Assembly: GCA_039931555.1 (NCBI GenBank)
Contig: JBDTRP010000091.1
Coordinates: forward strand, 1 to 10,654
Source: JAENVT01 sp039931555
Lineage (GTDB): Bacteria; Actinomycetota; Acidimicrobiia; Acidimicrobiales; Ilumatobacteraceae
Direction of reading: 5' to 3'
Length of the DNA: 10,654 nucleotides
Each line of letters opens with the position of its first letter. Within the stretch, counting starts at the first letter, position 1. Positions 1 to 6,561 of the stretch are shown one piece after another. Under the pieces are notes generated by a model that was not told the DNA's origin, did not search any database, and saw only the letters and a list, made by a program, of their open reading frames with translations. A program made the translations under genes and the position numbers.

Positions 1-410
1 CGGCGAGCCGCCCGACCACCACGAGCGGGCGCCGATGTTCCTGCATGACGGATCGGGCGACCGAACCGACGACCGAGCCGACGAGACGACCGTGCCAATG
101 AGCCGTCATGCACACAGGCACGAGCCCAACTGGTCGGCTTGATCGTTGATCGCTTGCGCTGGGTTGTTGCTGATCATCGTATGTACCCGTGTGTCGCGCC
201 GGTCGAGGCCGAGAGCGTCCGCAGCCTTGGTGCGGAGACCGTCGATGTCGCCGGCCGTGCTGGCCACGCTCAGCGTGTGAACCGTTGCGCCGAACTTCGC
301 CGCAAGGGCGTAGGCGCTCCGCAGACCGCCGCATCATCGGAACCGTCAAGTGGCACAAGAATCTGCTGATATCGCGGTGGGCTTGCTTTGGGCGATCTCG
401 TATCGGTCAT
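1..410 (-). pseudogene. Universal stress protein (UspA family), frameshifted, runs off left edge
   Basis: Reading the minus strand from an ATG at 408-410 gives a Usp-type N-terminus (YQQILVPLDGSDDAA). After a net one-base loss near 325 the reading continues in another frame as LRSAYALAAKFGATVHTLSV and on to NPAQAINDQADQLGS. A second net one-base loss near 109 moves it to a third frame with the typical Usp C-terminus (GSVVGSVARSV, then RRPLVVVG). The pieces join in the right order with the spacing of one Usp domain, about 136 residues to the edge; the last residues lie outside. Usp proteins are small cytoplasmic alpha/beta proteins, many of which bind ATP, induced by stress or growth arrest. 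The nucleotide loop is altered even after repair: Thr and Trp sit at the two early Gly positions, while the later Gly-Ser is kept. No good ribosome site precedes the ATG. The identity is fairly secure; whether the gene is dead or the sequence is wrong cannot be told here. Confidence 0.72.
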
Positions 411-802
411 GGTTTTTGCTGATCAAGACCGCGACAATTGGCAGGGCGGGAGCGACTCCACTGCATCGGCGACGGCTGCCCTATTCTCGTTCAAACATTT
501 TGGACGATTCAGCGGATGTTCGCTCATGATCGAGGTGGGTACCCGCGAGACGCTGCTTCTAACCGACGCATGGGTCCATTCCCTGCACCGGGAAGTGGCC
601 GCCGCAGCGTTTGACGCTTTGAACTGCTGTGCGGTCGCCGATCTTGAACATGCCGACCGCGGGGTGGTCAGGGCGATGTCAGGTGTATGGTCACCACGGA
701 GCCGCGGAACATCGCGGCGTCAGTTCTTCCCGCCTGTCGGGATGTCTGTTACGGCGTTGCTCCGGACCCTGGTGGCGCATGGCTGCATGAAGGAGTTCAA
801 CC
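411..802. other. About 390 bp without a convincing gene
   Basis: This stretch separates the broken minus-strand Usp from the plus-strand small ORFs. An open plus-strand frame crosses it (about 388-897). Its predicted protein is rich in Cys, Arg and Ser, resembles no family I know, and has weak third-position GC bias, so I do not call it a gene. The minus strand holds only short ORFs of about 30 codons. A perfect 6 bp inverted repeat with a 6 nt loop (GCCGCG at 701-706, CGCGGC at 713-718) is the only clear structure. No T-run follows it, so it is not a standard terminator. Promoters for the flanking genes must lie here, but I see no confident -35/-10 pair. Confidence 0.5.
701..718. repeat. Short perfect inverted repeat (GCCGCG / CGCGGC)
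   Basis: A 6 bp stem (701-706 with 713-718) encloses the loop GAACAT. It lies about 100 bp before the small membrane-peptide ORF at 803. It could be an operator half-site pair or an RNA hairpin in the leader, but GC-rich DNA yields such repeats by chance. A stem of the same two hexamers in the opposite order occurs at 6521-6543. Confidence 0.3.
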
Positions 803-925
803 ATGCACGTGTTCCCCGCTGTTGTTGCCGCCATTCTGGGTGCGTTCGGATTCGTGTTCTGGTTGCCGACCGTCACGAACAACCTCGCTCCATGTAGGGC
901 CTCGATCGCGGGGCGGAGGCCCTGA
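803..925 (+). CDS. Small one-helix membrane peptide, 40 aa
   Basis: An ATG at 803 lies 7 nt after a strong ribosome site, AAGGAG at 790-795. The 40-residue product begins MHVFPAVVAAILGAFGFVFW, a hydrophobic run (about residues 3-22) able to span the membrane once. A short polar tail follows, ending AGRRP. I recognise no family. Small single-helix proteins of this size are common in bacteria and often regulate transporters or respond to stress, but nothing here shows a partner. It ends 5 nt before the next small ORF and 66 nt before the favoured transketolase start, so it could be cotranscribed with that operon. The support is the ribosome site and the clean hydrophobic helix; there is no homology evidence. 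Confidence 0.45.
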   Translation: MHVFPAVVAAILGAFGFVFWLPTVTNNLAPCRASIAGRRP

Positions 926-930
926 TCGCG

Positions 931-1017
931 ATGTGCGCGGCCTTCGCCCGACGTGAGCTCAAGGTCCTGTTCGCCATGCGCAAAGGCTTCGGTGGCCACA
1001 ACGAGAAACAGACCTGA
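931..1017 (+). CDS. Doubtful small basic peptide, 28 aa, overlapping the transketolase 5' end
   Basis: An ATG at 931 follows GGAGG at 915-919 with an 11 nt gap, longer than ideal. The 28-residue product contains ARRELKVLFAMRKGFGGHNE and is strongly basic. It overlaps the favoured transketolase start (992) in another frame and stops one base before the alternative GTG at 1019. It might be a translational leader for the operon or simply an open frame by chance. No family is recognised. Confidence 0.22.
   Translation: MCAAFARRELKVLFAMRKGFGGHNEKQT
982..986 (+). promoter_or_regulatory. Ribosome site that favours the GTG start of tkt at 992
   Basis: AAAGG lies 5 nt before GTG 992. The far-upstream in-frame ATG at 953 and the GTG at 1019 have poorer sites. 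The 953 start would also add a Cys/Ser-rich leader not expected in transketolase, so 992 is the best choice. Confidence 0.4.
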
Positions 1018-3097
1018 CGTGGCCGCAACACGTCCGGCCGGCGACCTCGACACGATCTGCATCAACACGATTCGCACTCTGGCGATCGATGCCGTCGAGC
1101 GGGCCGACTCGGGCCATCCGGGCACCCCGATGGGTCTGGCGCCGGTGGGCTATCAGCTCTGGCAGCGCCATCTGCGCTTCGATCCCGCTGATCCGATTTG
1201 GCCCAACCGTGATCGTTTCGTGCTGTCAGCAGGTCACGCTTCGATGCTCCTGTACGCACTTCTGCATCTGGCCGACGTGAAAGCGGTGAACCCGGCGTAC
1301 GAGACGTTGGGGCGGTCGGCGGTGACACTCGAAGACATCAAGACCTTCCGTGAACTCGGATCGCACTGCCCCGGGCATCCCGAATACCGTTGGACCTCTG
1401 GGGTGGAGACAACGACCGGGCCGCTCGGCCAGGGAGTGGCGAACTCGGTCGGCATGGCCATCGCCTCGCGTTGGCTGGCCAGTCGTTTCAACCGGCCGGG
1501 CTTCGAGATGTTCGACTACGACGTGTACGCCCTGATGGGCGATGGCGACATGATGGAGGGCATCTCCGACGAGGCAGCGTCGTTGGCCGGGCACCTCGGG
1601 CTCGCCAAGCTCTGCTGGATCTATGACAACAACCACGTCACGATCGAGGGCAGCACCGATCTGGCCTTCAGTGAGAACGTATCCACGGTCTTCACCGGTT
1701 ACGGCTGGAACGTGACCCGGGTCGGTGACGCCAACGACCTGGCGCTGTTGGCCGAGGCCTTTCAGGTGTTCCGAGCCGAGGCGCTGCGGCCGACCCTCAT
1801 CATCGTCGACAGCCACATCGGCTACGGAGCACCCGACGTTCAAGACACCAGCGCCGCTCACGGTGCCCCGTTGGGCAAGGCCGAGACACGCAAGGCCAAG
1901 CACAGCTACGGCTGGCCGGAAGATGCCCAGTTCTTGATCCCCGACGGTGTTTACGAACATTTCGCTGCCGGTATCGGTGCGCGCGGTCGCCAACTTCGCG
2001 AGGCGTGGATGGCCAGCTTCGCGGGCTTTGAACGCGACCACCCTGAGCTTGCCGGCGAGCTGGCGGCGATGCAGCACCGTGAGCTCACCGAGGGGTGGGA
2101 TGCGAGCATCCCCTGCTTCGAACCCGACCCGCGGGGCTTGGCCACCAGGGACTCCTCGGGCACCGTCCTGAACGCGATCGCCGGCCGGGTGCCCTGGCTG
2201 CTCGGCGGGTCCGCCGACTTGGCGCCGTCGACGAAGACGCGGCTCACGTTCCCCGGGGCCGGGGACTTCGAGAATCACAACTACGGGGCCCGCAACTTCC
2301 ATTTCGGGATTCGTGAACACGCCGCAGCGGCAATCACGAGCGGCCTCTCGCTCTCCAAGATCCGAGCCTACTGGTCGAGCTTTCTGGTGTTCTCCGACTA
2401 CGCCCGCGGGGCGATCCGACTGTCGGCGCTGATGGAGATCCCGGTCATCCACATCTTCACCCACGACTCGATCGGCATGGGCCAGGACGGCCCCACCCAC
2501 CAACCCGTCGAGCATCTTGCGTCGTTGCGGGCCATCCCAGGCCTCGTGGTGATCCGCCCCGCCGACGCCAACGAGGTGGCCGAAGCGTGGCGGGTGATCA
2601 TGGAACTTCAGCACGAGCCGGTCGCCCTCATTCTCACCCGCCAAACCGTTCCCACCTTCGACCGGGATCGCTACGCGGCGGCCTCGGGCCTCCGTCGAGG
2701 CGCCTACGTGATGGTCGATCCCGCCGAGGCGCCACCGGAGGTCATCATCATCGCCACAGGTAGCGAGGTGCAGCTGGCCATCGCCGCCTACGACGAACTC
2801 ACCGCCGAGGGGGCAGCGGTTCGGGTGGTCAGCATGCCGAGCTCTGAGTTGTTCGACCGCCAACCCGTCGACTATCGCGATTCGGTTCTCCTGCCGGAGG
2901 TTCGGGCCAGGGTCGCGGTGGAGGAAGCATCCACCTTCGGCTGGCACCGCTACGTCGGCACCGACGGCGCCGTGATCGGGATGCACACCTTCGGGGCCTC
3001 CGCTCCGCTACAAGCACTCCAAACCAAGTTCGGGTTCACACCCGACAAGGTCACCGACGCCGCCCGACAACAGCTCGATCAAGCACGAACGTCGTGA
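992..3097 (+). CDS. tkt: Transketolase
   Basis: Transketolase moves two-carbon ketol units between sugar phosphates in the non-oxidative pentose phosphate pathway, using thiamine diphosphate and a divalent metal in the cytoplasm. From the GTG at 992 the product is 701 aa, close to the usual 660-700. Family landmarks appear in order: SGHPGTPMG with its cofactor-site His near residue 42; GPLGQGVAN; the thiamine-diphosphate/metal motif GDGDMMEG (about 183-190) with the downstream DNN; AHGAPLG with an active-site His near 290; the second-domain GSADLAPS; the catalytic Glu in GIREHAAAA (about 442); and the substrate-site segment HDSIGMGQDGPTHQPVE (about 491-507). The C-terminal domain has ATGSEVQLA and VSMPSSELFD. 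The gene is intact. It is first in a plus-strand operon with phosphoglucomutase and a glucan-hydrolase-like gene. Its stop overlaps the start of the next small ORF (GTGATG). Starts at 953 or 1019 are possible; the reading is otherwise very secure. Confidence 0.96.
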   Translation: MATTRNRPDVAATRPAGDLDTICINTIRTLAIDAVERADSGHPGTPMGLAPVGYQLWQRHLRFDPADPIWPNRDRFVLSAGHASMLLYALLHLADVKAVNPAYETLGRSAVTLEDIKTFRELGSHCPGHPEYRWTSGVETTTGPLGQGVANSVGMAIASRWLASRFNRPGFEMFDYDVYALMGDGDMMEGISDEAASLAGHLGLAKLCWIYDNNHVTIEGSTDLAFSENVSTVFTGYGWNVTRVGDANDLALLAEAFQVFRAEALRPTLIIVDSHIGYGAPDVQDTSAAHGAPLGKAETRKAKHSYGWPEDAQFLIPDGVYEHFAAGIGARGRQLREAWMASFAGFERDHPELAGELAAMQHRELTEGWDASIPCFEPDPRGLATRDSSGTVLNAIAGRVPWLLGGSADLAPSTKTRLTFPGAGDFENHNYGARNFHFGIREHAAAAITSGLSLSKIRAYWSSFLVFSDYARGAIRLSALMEIPVIHIFTHDSIGMGQDGPTHQPVEHLASLRAIPGLVVIRPADANEVAEAWRVIMELQHEPVALILTRQTVPTFDRDRYAAASGLRRGAYVMVDPAEAPPEVIIIATGSEVQLAIAAYDELTAEGAAVRVVSMPSSELFDRQPVDYRDSVLLPEVRARVAVEEASTFGWHRYVGTDGAVIGMHTFGASAPLQALQTKFGFTPDKVTDAARQQLDQARTS

Positions 3098-3330
3098 TGA
3101 CGAACCCAATCCGCGAGGGCAATGTTTTGGAAGTCACGGCCGTCCCTCAGCAAACCCAATCGAGCGCTCGCTACGCCGAGCACATACGTAGCCCGGCACA
3201 TCTTCACATCACCAACCACCCCGATGGAAACGACGCCCTCGGGGTCGGCGAACGCCGAGGAGAGCTCGACGTCCTCGTCGACAGCGACGCTTCGAACGGC
3301 CCGACCGAGAGGCCGGCGAGTTCACGATGA
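3097..3330 (+). CDS. Doubtful small ORF between tkt and pgm, 77 aa
   Basis: The ATG at 3097 overlaps the tkt stop (a GTG at 3094 would also serve), and its TGA at 3328-3330 overlaps the pgm ATG, so it could couple translation of the two large genes. The product is polar and acidic toward the end (GELDVLVDSDASNG) and resembles no family I know. The 230 bp gap is unusually long for this tightly packed operon, which is the main reason to think it holds a gene. Against it: no clear ribosome site, and a minus-strand frame in the same interval is also open with similar GC bias. It could instead be a degenerate remnant or an untranslated spacer. Confidence 0.3.
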   Translation: MTNPIREGNVLEVTAVPQQTQSSARYAEHIRSPAHLHITNHPDGNDALGVGERRGELDVLVDSDASNGPTERPASSR

Positions 3331-5024
3331 GGTTCACCAGCCTCAACCCAGCACAGGTGGATCCTCTCGCTGGGAAGCCGGCTCCGGATTCGATCCTCAC
3401 GGATATTCCGAAGCTGGTCACTGCGTACTATGCGGAGCAGCCGGTTCCTTCCGCGCCGACGCAACGTGTTGTGTTCGGCACTTCGGGTCATCGCGGTTCG
3501 TCATTGCGGTTGAGCTTCAACGAATCGCACGTCCTGGCGATCACCCAGGCGATCTGTCTTTACCGTCGCTCCCATGGGATCGATGGCCCGCTGTACCTCG
3601 GTTGGGATACGCACGCGTTGTCGGAGCCTGCTCGGGTCAGTGTGCTCGAAGTGCTGGCGGCCAATCGGGTGGAGGTGATGGTCGACGTTCACGACAACGT
3701 CACTCCCACGCCGGTGATCTCGCATGCGATCCTGACGTACAACCGTCGACGCACGACGGGGCTGGCTGACGGCATCGTGATCACCCCGTCGCACAACCCG
3801 CCGGACTACGGCGGGATCAAGTACGACCCGCCCTCTGGCGGTCCGGCCGACACATCGGTCACTGACTGGATACAGGACAGCGCGAATGCGCTTCTCGAGG
3901 GCGGCCTGCGAGACGTGACACGAATTCCTTGGGAGCGTGCTCGACGGGCGGAGAACGTGCACCGCTTCGACTATCTCGATGTGTATGTCGGAGATCTCCC
4001 GAATGTGCTCGACATCGAGGTCATACAGAACTCGAAGCTCAACATCGGAATCGACCCACTTGGGGGCGCGAGTCTTCGGTACTGGGACGAGATCGGCGAA
4101 CGGTACGCGATTCAACTCACCATCATGAACCGCTCCATCGATCCGACGTTTCGCTTCATGACCGTGGACCATGACGGCGCGATCCGCATGGACCCATCGT
4201 CCAAGTACGCCATGGTGCGACTGATCGACCAGCGAAAGCGGTTCGATCTGGCCTGGGCCAATGATCCCGACGCCGACCGCTTCGGGATCGTGACGAGCGG
4301 GAGCGGTCTCGTCGACCCCAACCAGTTTCTCGCAGGTTCCGCGTGGTACCTGTTTCGCCACAGGCCGGATTGGCAGCCGAGCGCAGCCGTCGCGAAGAGC
4401 GTCGTGACGAGCAGCCTCGTCGATCGTGTCGCCGGCCGGCTCGATCGGCGATTGCTGGAGGTGCCGGTCGGCTTCAAGTACTTCGTCGACGGACTGCTGG
4501 ACGGTTCCGTCGGCTTTGCGGGCGAGGAGAGTGCCGGTGGATCATTCCTCCGCCGCGACGGTTCGGTGTGGGCCACCGACAAGGATGGCCTCATCATGGG
4601 GCTGCTCGCCGCCGAGTCGATGGCGAGGACCGGCCATGATCCCCAAGAGCAATCCGCTGCACTGATGGCCGACCTTGGAGAGTCGTTCTACGCCCGGGTT
4701 GACCTGCCAGCGACGCCTGAGCAACGTGATGCGCTGAAGCACTTGGCGGACAGTGACGTCACGGTCACCGAGCTTGCAGGAGACACGATCCACTCGGTGA
4801 TCACGACGGCCCCGGGCAACGGGCAACCGATCGGGGGGATCAAGGTCATCACCGAGCAGGGCTGGTTCGCCGTACGGCCGTCGGGAACCGAGGCGGTGTA
4901 CAAGTTGTACGCGGAGAGCTTCAATGGTCCGGCCCACCTGGCGCGTATTCAGCAGGAAGCCAAAGCCATCATCGACGTCGCCGTAGCTGGTGAGGGTGAG
5001 CCCATCGCCGAGTCTGAGGCATGA
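3327..5024 (+). CDS. pgm: Phosphoglucomutase, alpha-D-glucose phosphate-specific
   Basis: The enzyme interconverts glucose-1-phosphate and glucose-6-phosphate in the cytoplasm, linking glycolysis and the pentose phosphate pathway to glycogen, trehalose and sugar-nucleotide synthesis. The 565 aa product fits the long bacterial alpha-phosphohexomutase type (about 546 aa in E. coli). Seen in order: FGTSGHRG at 50-57; the catalytic phosphoserine loop TPSHNPPD at 153-160 (Ser155); the metal loop DPDADR at 313-318; the sugar-binding loop GEESAGGSF at 399-407; and the phosphate-binding loop RPSGTE at 517-522. All key residues are present. The ATG at 3327 overlaps the stop of the small ORF before it; the upstream GGCGAG at 3315-3320 is a modest ribosome site. 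The stop overlaps the ATG of the next gene (ATGA), so the two are probably translationally coupled. The phosphohexomutase fold is certain. Glucose specificity rests on length and overall similarity. Confidence 0.95.
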   Translation: MRFTSLNPAQVDPLAGKPAPDSILTDIPKLVTAYYAEQPVPSAPTQRVVFGTSGHRGSSLRLSFNESHVLAITQAICLYRRSHGIDGPLYLGWDTHALSEPARVSVLEVLAANRVEVMVDVHDNVTPTPVISHAILTYNRRRTTGLADGIVITPSHNPPDYGGIKYDPPSGGPADTSVTDWIQDSANALLEGGLRDVTRIPWERARRAENVHRFDYLDVYVGDLPNVLDIEVIQNSKLNIGIDPLGGASLRYWDEIGERYAIQLTIMNRSIDPTFRFMTVDHDGAIRMDPSSKYAMVRLIDQRKRFDLAWANDPDADRFGIVTSGSGLVDPNQFLAGSAWYLFRHRPDWQPSAAVAKSVVTSSLVDRVAGRLDRRLLEVPVGFKYFVDGLLDGSVGFAGEESAGGSFLRRDGSVWATDKDGLIMGLLAAESMARTGHDPQEQSAALMADLGESFYARVDLPATPEQRDALKHLADSDVTVTELAGDTIHSVITTAPGNGQPIGGIKVITEQGWFAVRPSGTEAVYKLYAESFNGPAHLARIQQEAKAIIDVAVAGEGEPIAESEA

Positions 5025-6319
5025 CCCAACGAGAGCCGGCAACCGACGTCGACTTGGAACGGCTCCAACACGATTCGTTCAAATACTTCGTGAATGAAGC
5101 GAATCCCGTCAACGGGCTGGTGATCGACAAGACGGCGCCGAACTGGCCGGCGAGCATTGCCGCCACGGGCCTCGCGCTTGCGGCCTATCCGGTGGGCGTC
5201 GAGCGGGGATTCATGTCGCATTCCGCGGCCGTTGAACGGACACTGAGAACACTGCGGTTCTTCTGCGACAGCCCTCATGGCCCAGAGCGTGACGCCACCG
5301 GTTACAAGGGCTTCTACTATCACTTTCTCGACATGCGGTCTGGGCGGCGCGCCTGGCAGTGCGAACTGTCCACGGTTGACACCACATTCCTGCTTGCCGG
5401 GGCGCTGACGGTGGGACTGTATTTCGGTGCAGGTACGGCCGATGAGCGAGAGATACGCGAGTTGGCCGATGCGCTGTATCGCCGGGCGGATTGGCAATGG
5501 GCGCAGAATGAAGGGGCGACCGTCACCCATGGCTGGACACCCGAAAGAGGATTTCTCAAGTTCCGCTGGGAAGGCTACGACGAGGCCCTCCTGCTCTACG
5601 CGTTGGGGCTCGGCTCGCCCACGCATCCGCTGCCGTCGAGCAGTTACGCCGCCTGGTGCGACACATACCAGTGGAAACGCATCCTCGGACAGGACTACCT
5701 CTACGCCGGGCCGCTGTTCACCCACCAGCTCTCGCACATATGGATCGACTTTCGCCGGATTCAGGATCTCTTCATGCGCGGTAAAGGCATCGACTATTTC
5801 GAAAACAGCCGGCGGGCGACCTATGTGCAACAGCAGTACGCGATCGGCAACCCACTGAACTTCGACGCCTACGGACGCGACTGCTGGGGAATTACTGCCA
5901 GCGAAGGCCCCGGCCCTACGACCATCCGCATCGACGGCGTCCGGAGGGAGTTCTTCGGGTACGTGGCGCGCGGCGTACCGTACGGACCCGACGACGGCAC
6001 CCTCGCACCGTGGGCCGTGGTCGCCTCGCTACCCTTCGCCCCCGAGATCGTGCTGCCGGCGCTCCACTTCTGCATTCACGAGGCCAGGCTCACAGACGCG
6101 AACCCGTACGGATTCACGTCGTCATTCAACGCGACCTACCGGGGCAAAGGCGGCGATGCCAACGGTTGGACATCGCCATGGCATCTCGGACTCAACCAAG
6201 GACCGATCGTCTTGATGATCGAAAACCACCGCACCGGCTTCCTGTGGGAGTTGACCCGACAGAGCCCGTACCTCGCCGAGGGCCTACGACGAGCCGGGTT
6301 CACCGGAGGATGGCTGTGA
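5021..6319 (+). CDS. Glycoamylase-like protein (COG5368, GH144-type), probably cytoplasmic
   Basis: The 432 aa product matches the glycoamylase-like domain (PF10091/COG5368) over its length. Landmarks are ELSTVDTTFLLAG (115-127), WEGYDEALLLYALGLGSPTH (183-202), GPLFTHQLSHIWIDFR (230-245), CWGITASEGP (288-297), DGTLAPWAVVASLPFAPE (325-342), and near the end LGLNQGPIVLMIENHRTG. The fold is an (alpha/alpha)6 barrel. Characterised GH144 members cleave beta-1,2-glucan, while many relatives are annotated as glucoamylase without proof, so the substrate here is unknown. Most relatives are exported, but this protein starts with a charged, soluble sequence and has no signal peptide, Tat motif or lipobox, so it probably acts on an internal glucan or imported oligosaccharide. 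Its ATG overlaps the pgm stop, which suggests that the glucose units it frees and the phosphoglucomutase belong to one process. The gene is complete. Confidence 0.88.
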   Translation: MTQREPATDVDLERLQHDSFKYFVNEANPVNGLVIDKTAPNWPASIAATGLALAAYPVGVERGFMSHSAAVERTLRTLRFFCDSPHGPERDATGYKGFYYHFLDMRSGRRAWQCELSTVDTTFLLAGALTVGLYFGAGTADEREIRELADALYRRADWQWAQNEGATVTHGWTPERGFLKFRWEGYDEALLLYALGLGSPTHPLPSSSYAAWCDTYQWKRILGQDYLYAGPLFTHQLSHIWIDFRRIQDLFMRGKGIDYFENSRRATYVQQQYAIGNPLNFDAYGRDCWGITASEGPGPTTIRIDGVRREFFGYVARGVPYGPDDGTLAPWAVVASLPFAPEIVLPALHFCIHEARLTDANPYGFTSSFNATYRGKGGDANGWTSPWHLGLNQGPIVLMIENHRTGFLWELTRQSPYLAEGLRRAGFTGGWL

Positions 6320-6504
6320 CGTCCAAAACATTGCCCCAGCGGACCGGACTCGTCACCACTACCTTCCCGCCCGATCGAGCTGGTAGCGGGGTGCCGTCCC
6401 GTGTCTCGGAGAAACGGTCGACGGCCGCGGTAGGTAGCCTGAGGTGTGCTTCTTCTCCGCCAACATCTTCTTGCGTCTCAAGGTATCTTCTGCGTGGGTC
6501 GTGA
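6316..6504 (+). CDS. Doubtful 62 aa ORF overlapping the glycoamylase-like stop
   Basis: A GTG at 6316 overlaps the preceding stop (GTGA) and lies 6 nt after a perfect GGAGG at 6305-6309, which is itself inside the upstream gene. The product is Ser/Thr/Arg-rich with no hydrophobic segment and ends SRYLLRGS. No family is recognised, and its amino acid make-up looks non-coding. The start context is the only support; the GGAGG may simply be codons of the upstream gene. Confidence 0.22.
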   Translation: MTSKTLPQRTGLVTTTFPPDRAGSGVPSRVSEKRSTAAVGSLRCASSPPTSSCVSRYLLRGS

Positions 6505-6520
6505 GCGACGTGACGGTGGT

Positions 6521-6543
6521 CGCGGCGATGTGGCCGAGCCGCG
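6521..6543 (+). promoter_or_regulatory. Hairpin just before the ribosome site of the baeRF gene
   Basis: CGCGGC (6521-6526) pairs perfectly with GCCGCG (6538-6543) across an 11 nt loop and ends 4 nt before the GGGGAGG ribosome site. In the mRNA it could sit beside the start region and affect initiation. No T-run follows. GC-rich DNA gives such stems by chance, so this is only suggestive. Confidence 0.3.
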
Positions 6544-6547
6544 GTTC

Positions 6548-6554
6548 GGGGAGG
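6548..6554 (+). promoter_or_regulatory. Ribosome site GGGGAGG that selects ATG 6562
   Basis: GGGGAGG lies 7 nt before ATG 6562 but only 4 nt before the in-frame GTG at 6559, and 13 nt before the next ATG at 6568. ATG 6562 is therefore the best start of the baeRF gene. Confidence 0.6.
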
Positions 6555-6561
6555 TGGCGTG

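Noticed and set aside
388..897. Plus-strand 169-codon open frame before transketolase
   Set aside because: It overlaps the Usp start and the small membrane-peptide ORF, is Cys/Arg/Ser-rich, has weak third-position GC bias and matches no family I know.
1226..2986. Very long minus-strand open frame opposite transketolase
   Set aside because: It is an antisense shadow produced by high GC; the plus strand encodes an unmistakable complete transketolase.
3078..3322. Minus-strand open frame between tkt and pgm, with protein-like sequence such as SSAFADPEGVVSIGVVGDVK
   Set aside because: It has no usable start near its upstream stop and no ribosome site, and it lies antisense inside a plus-strand operon. 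Kept only as a doubt about the small plus-strand ORF.
4949..5830. 293-codon minus-strand frame opposite the pgm/glycoamylase-like junction
   Set aside because: It is antisense to two well-supported genes, and its composition is typical of GC-driven shadows.
6320..6561. DosR-type box (GGGACT-like palindrome) before the Rv2629-like gene
   Set aside because: I looked for it because of the dormancy link and found no matching palindrome by eye.
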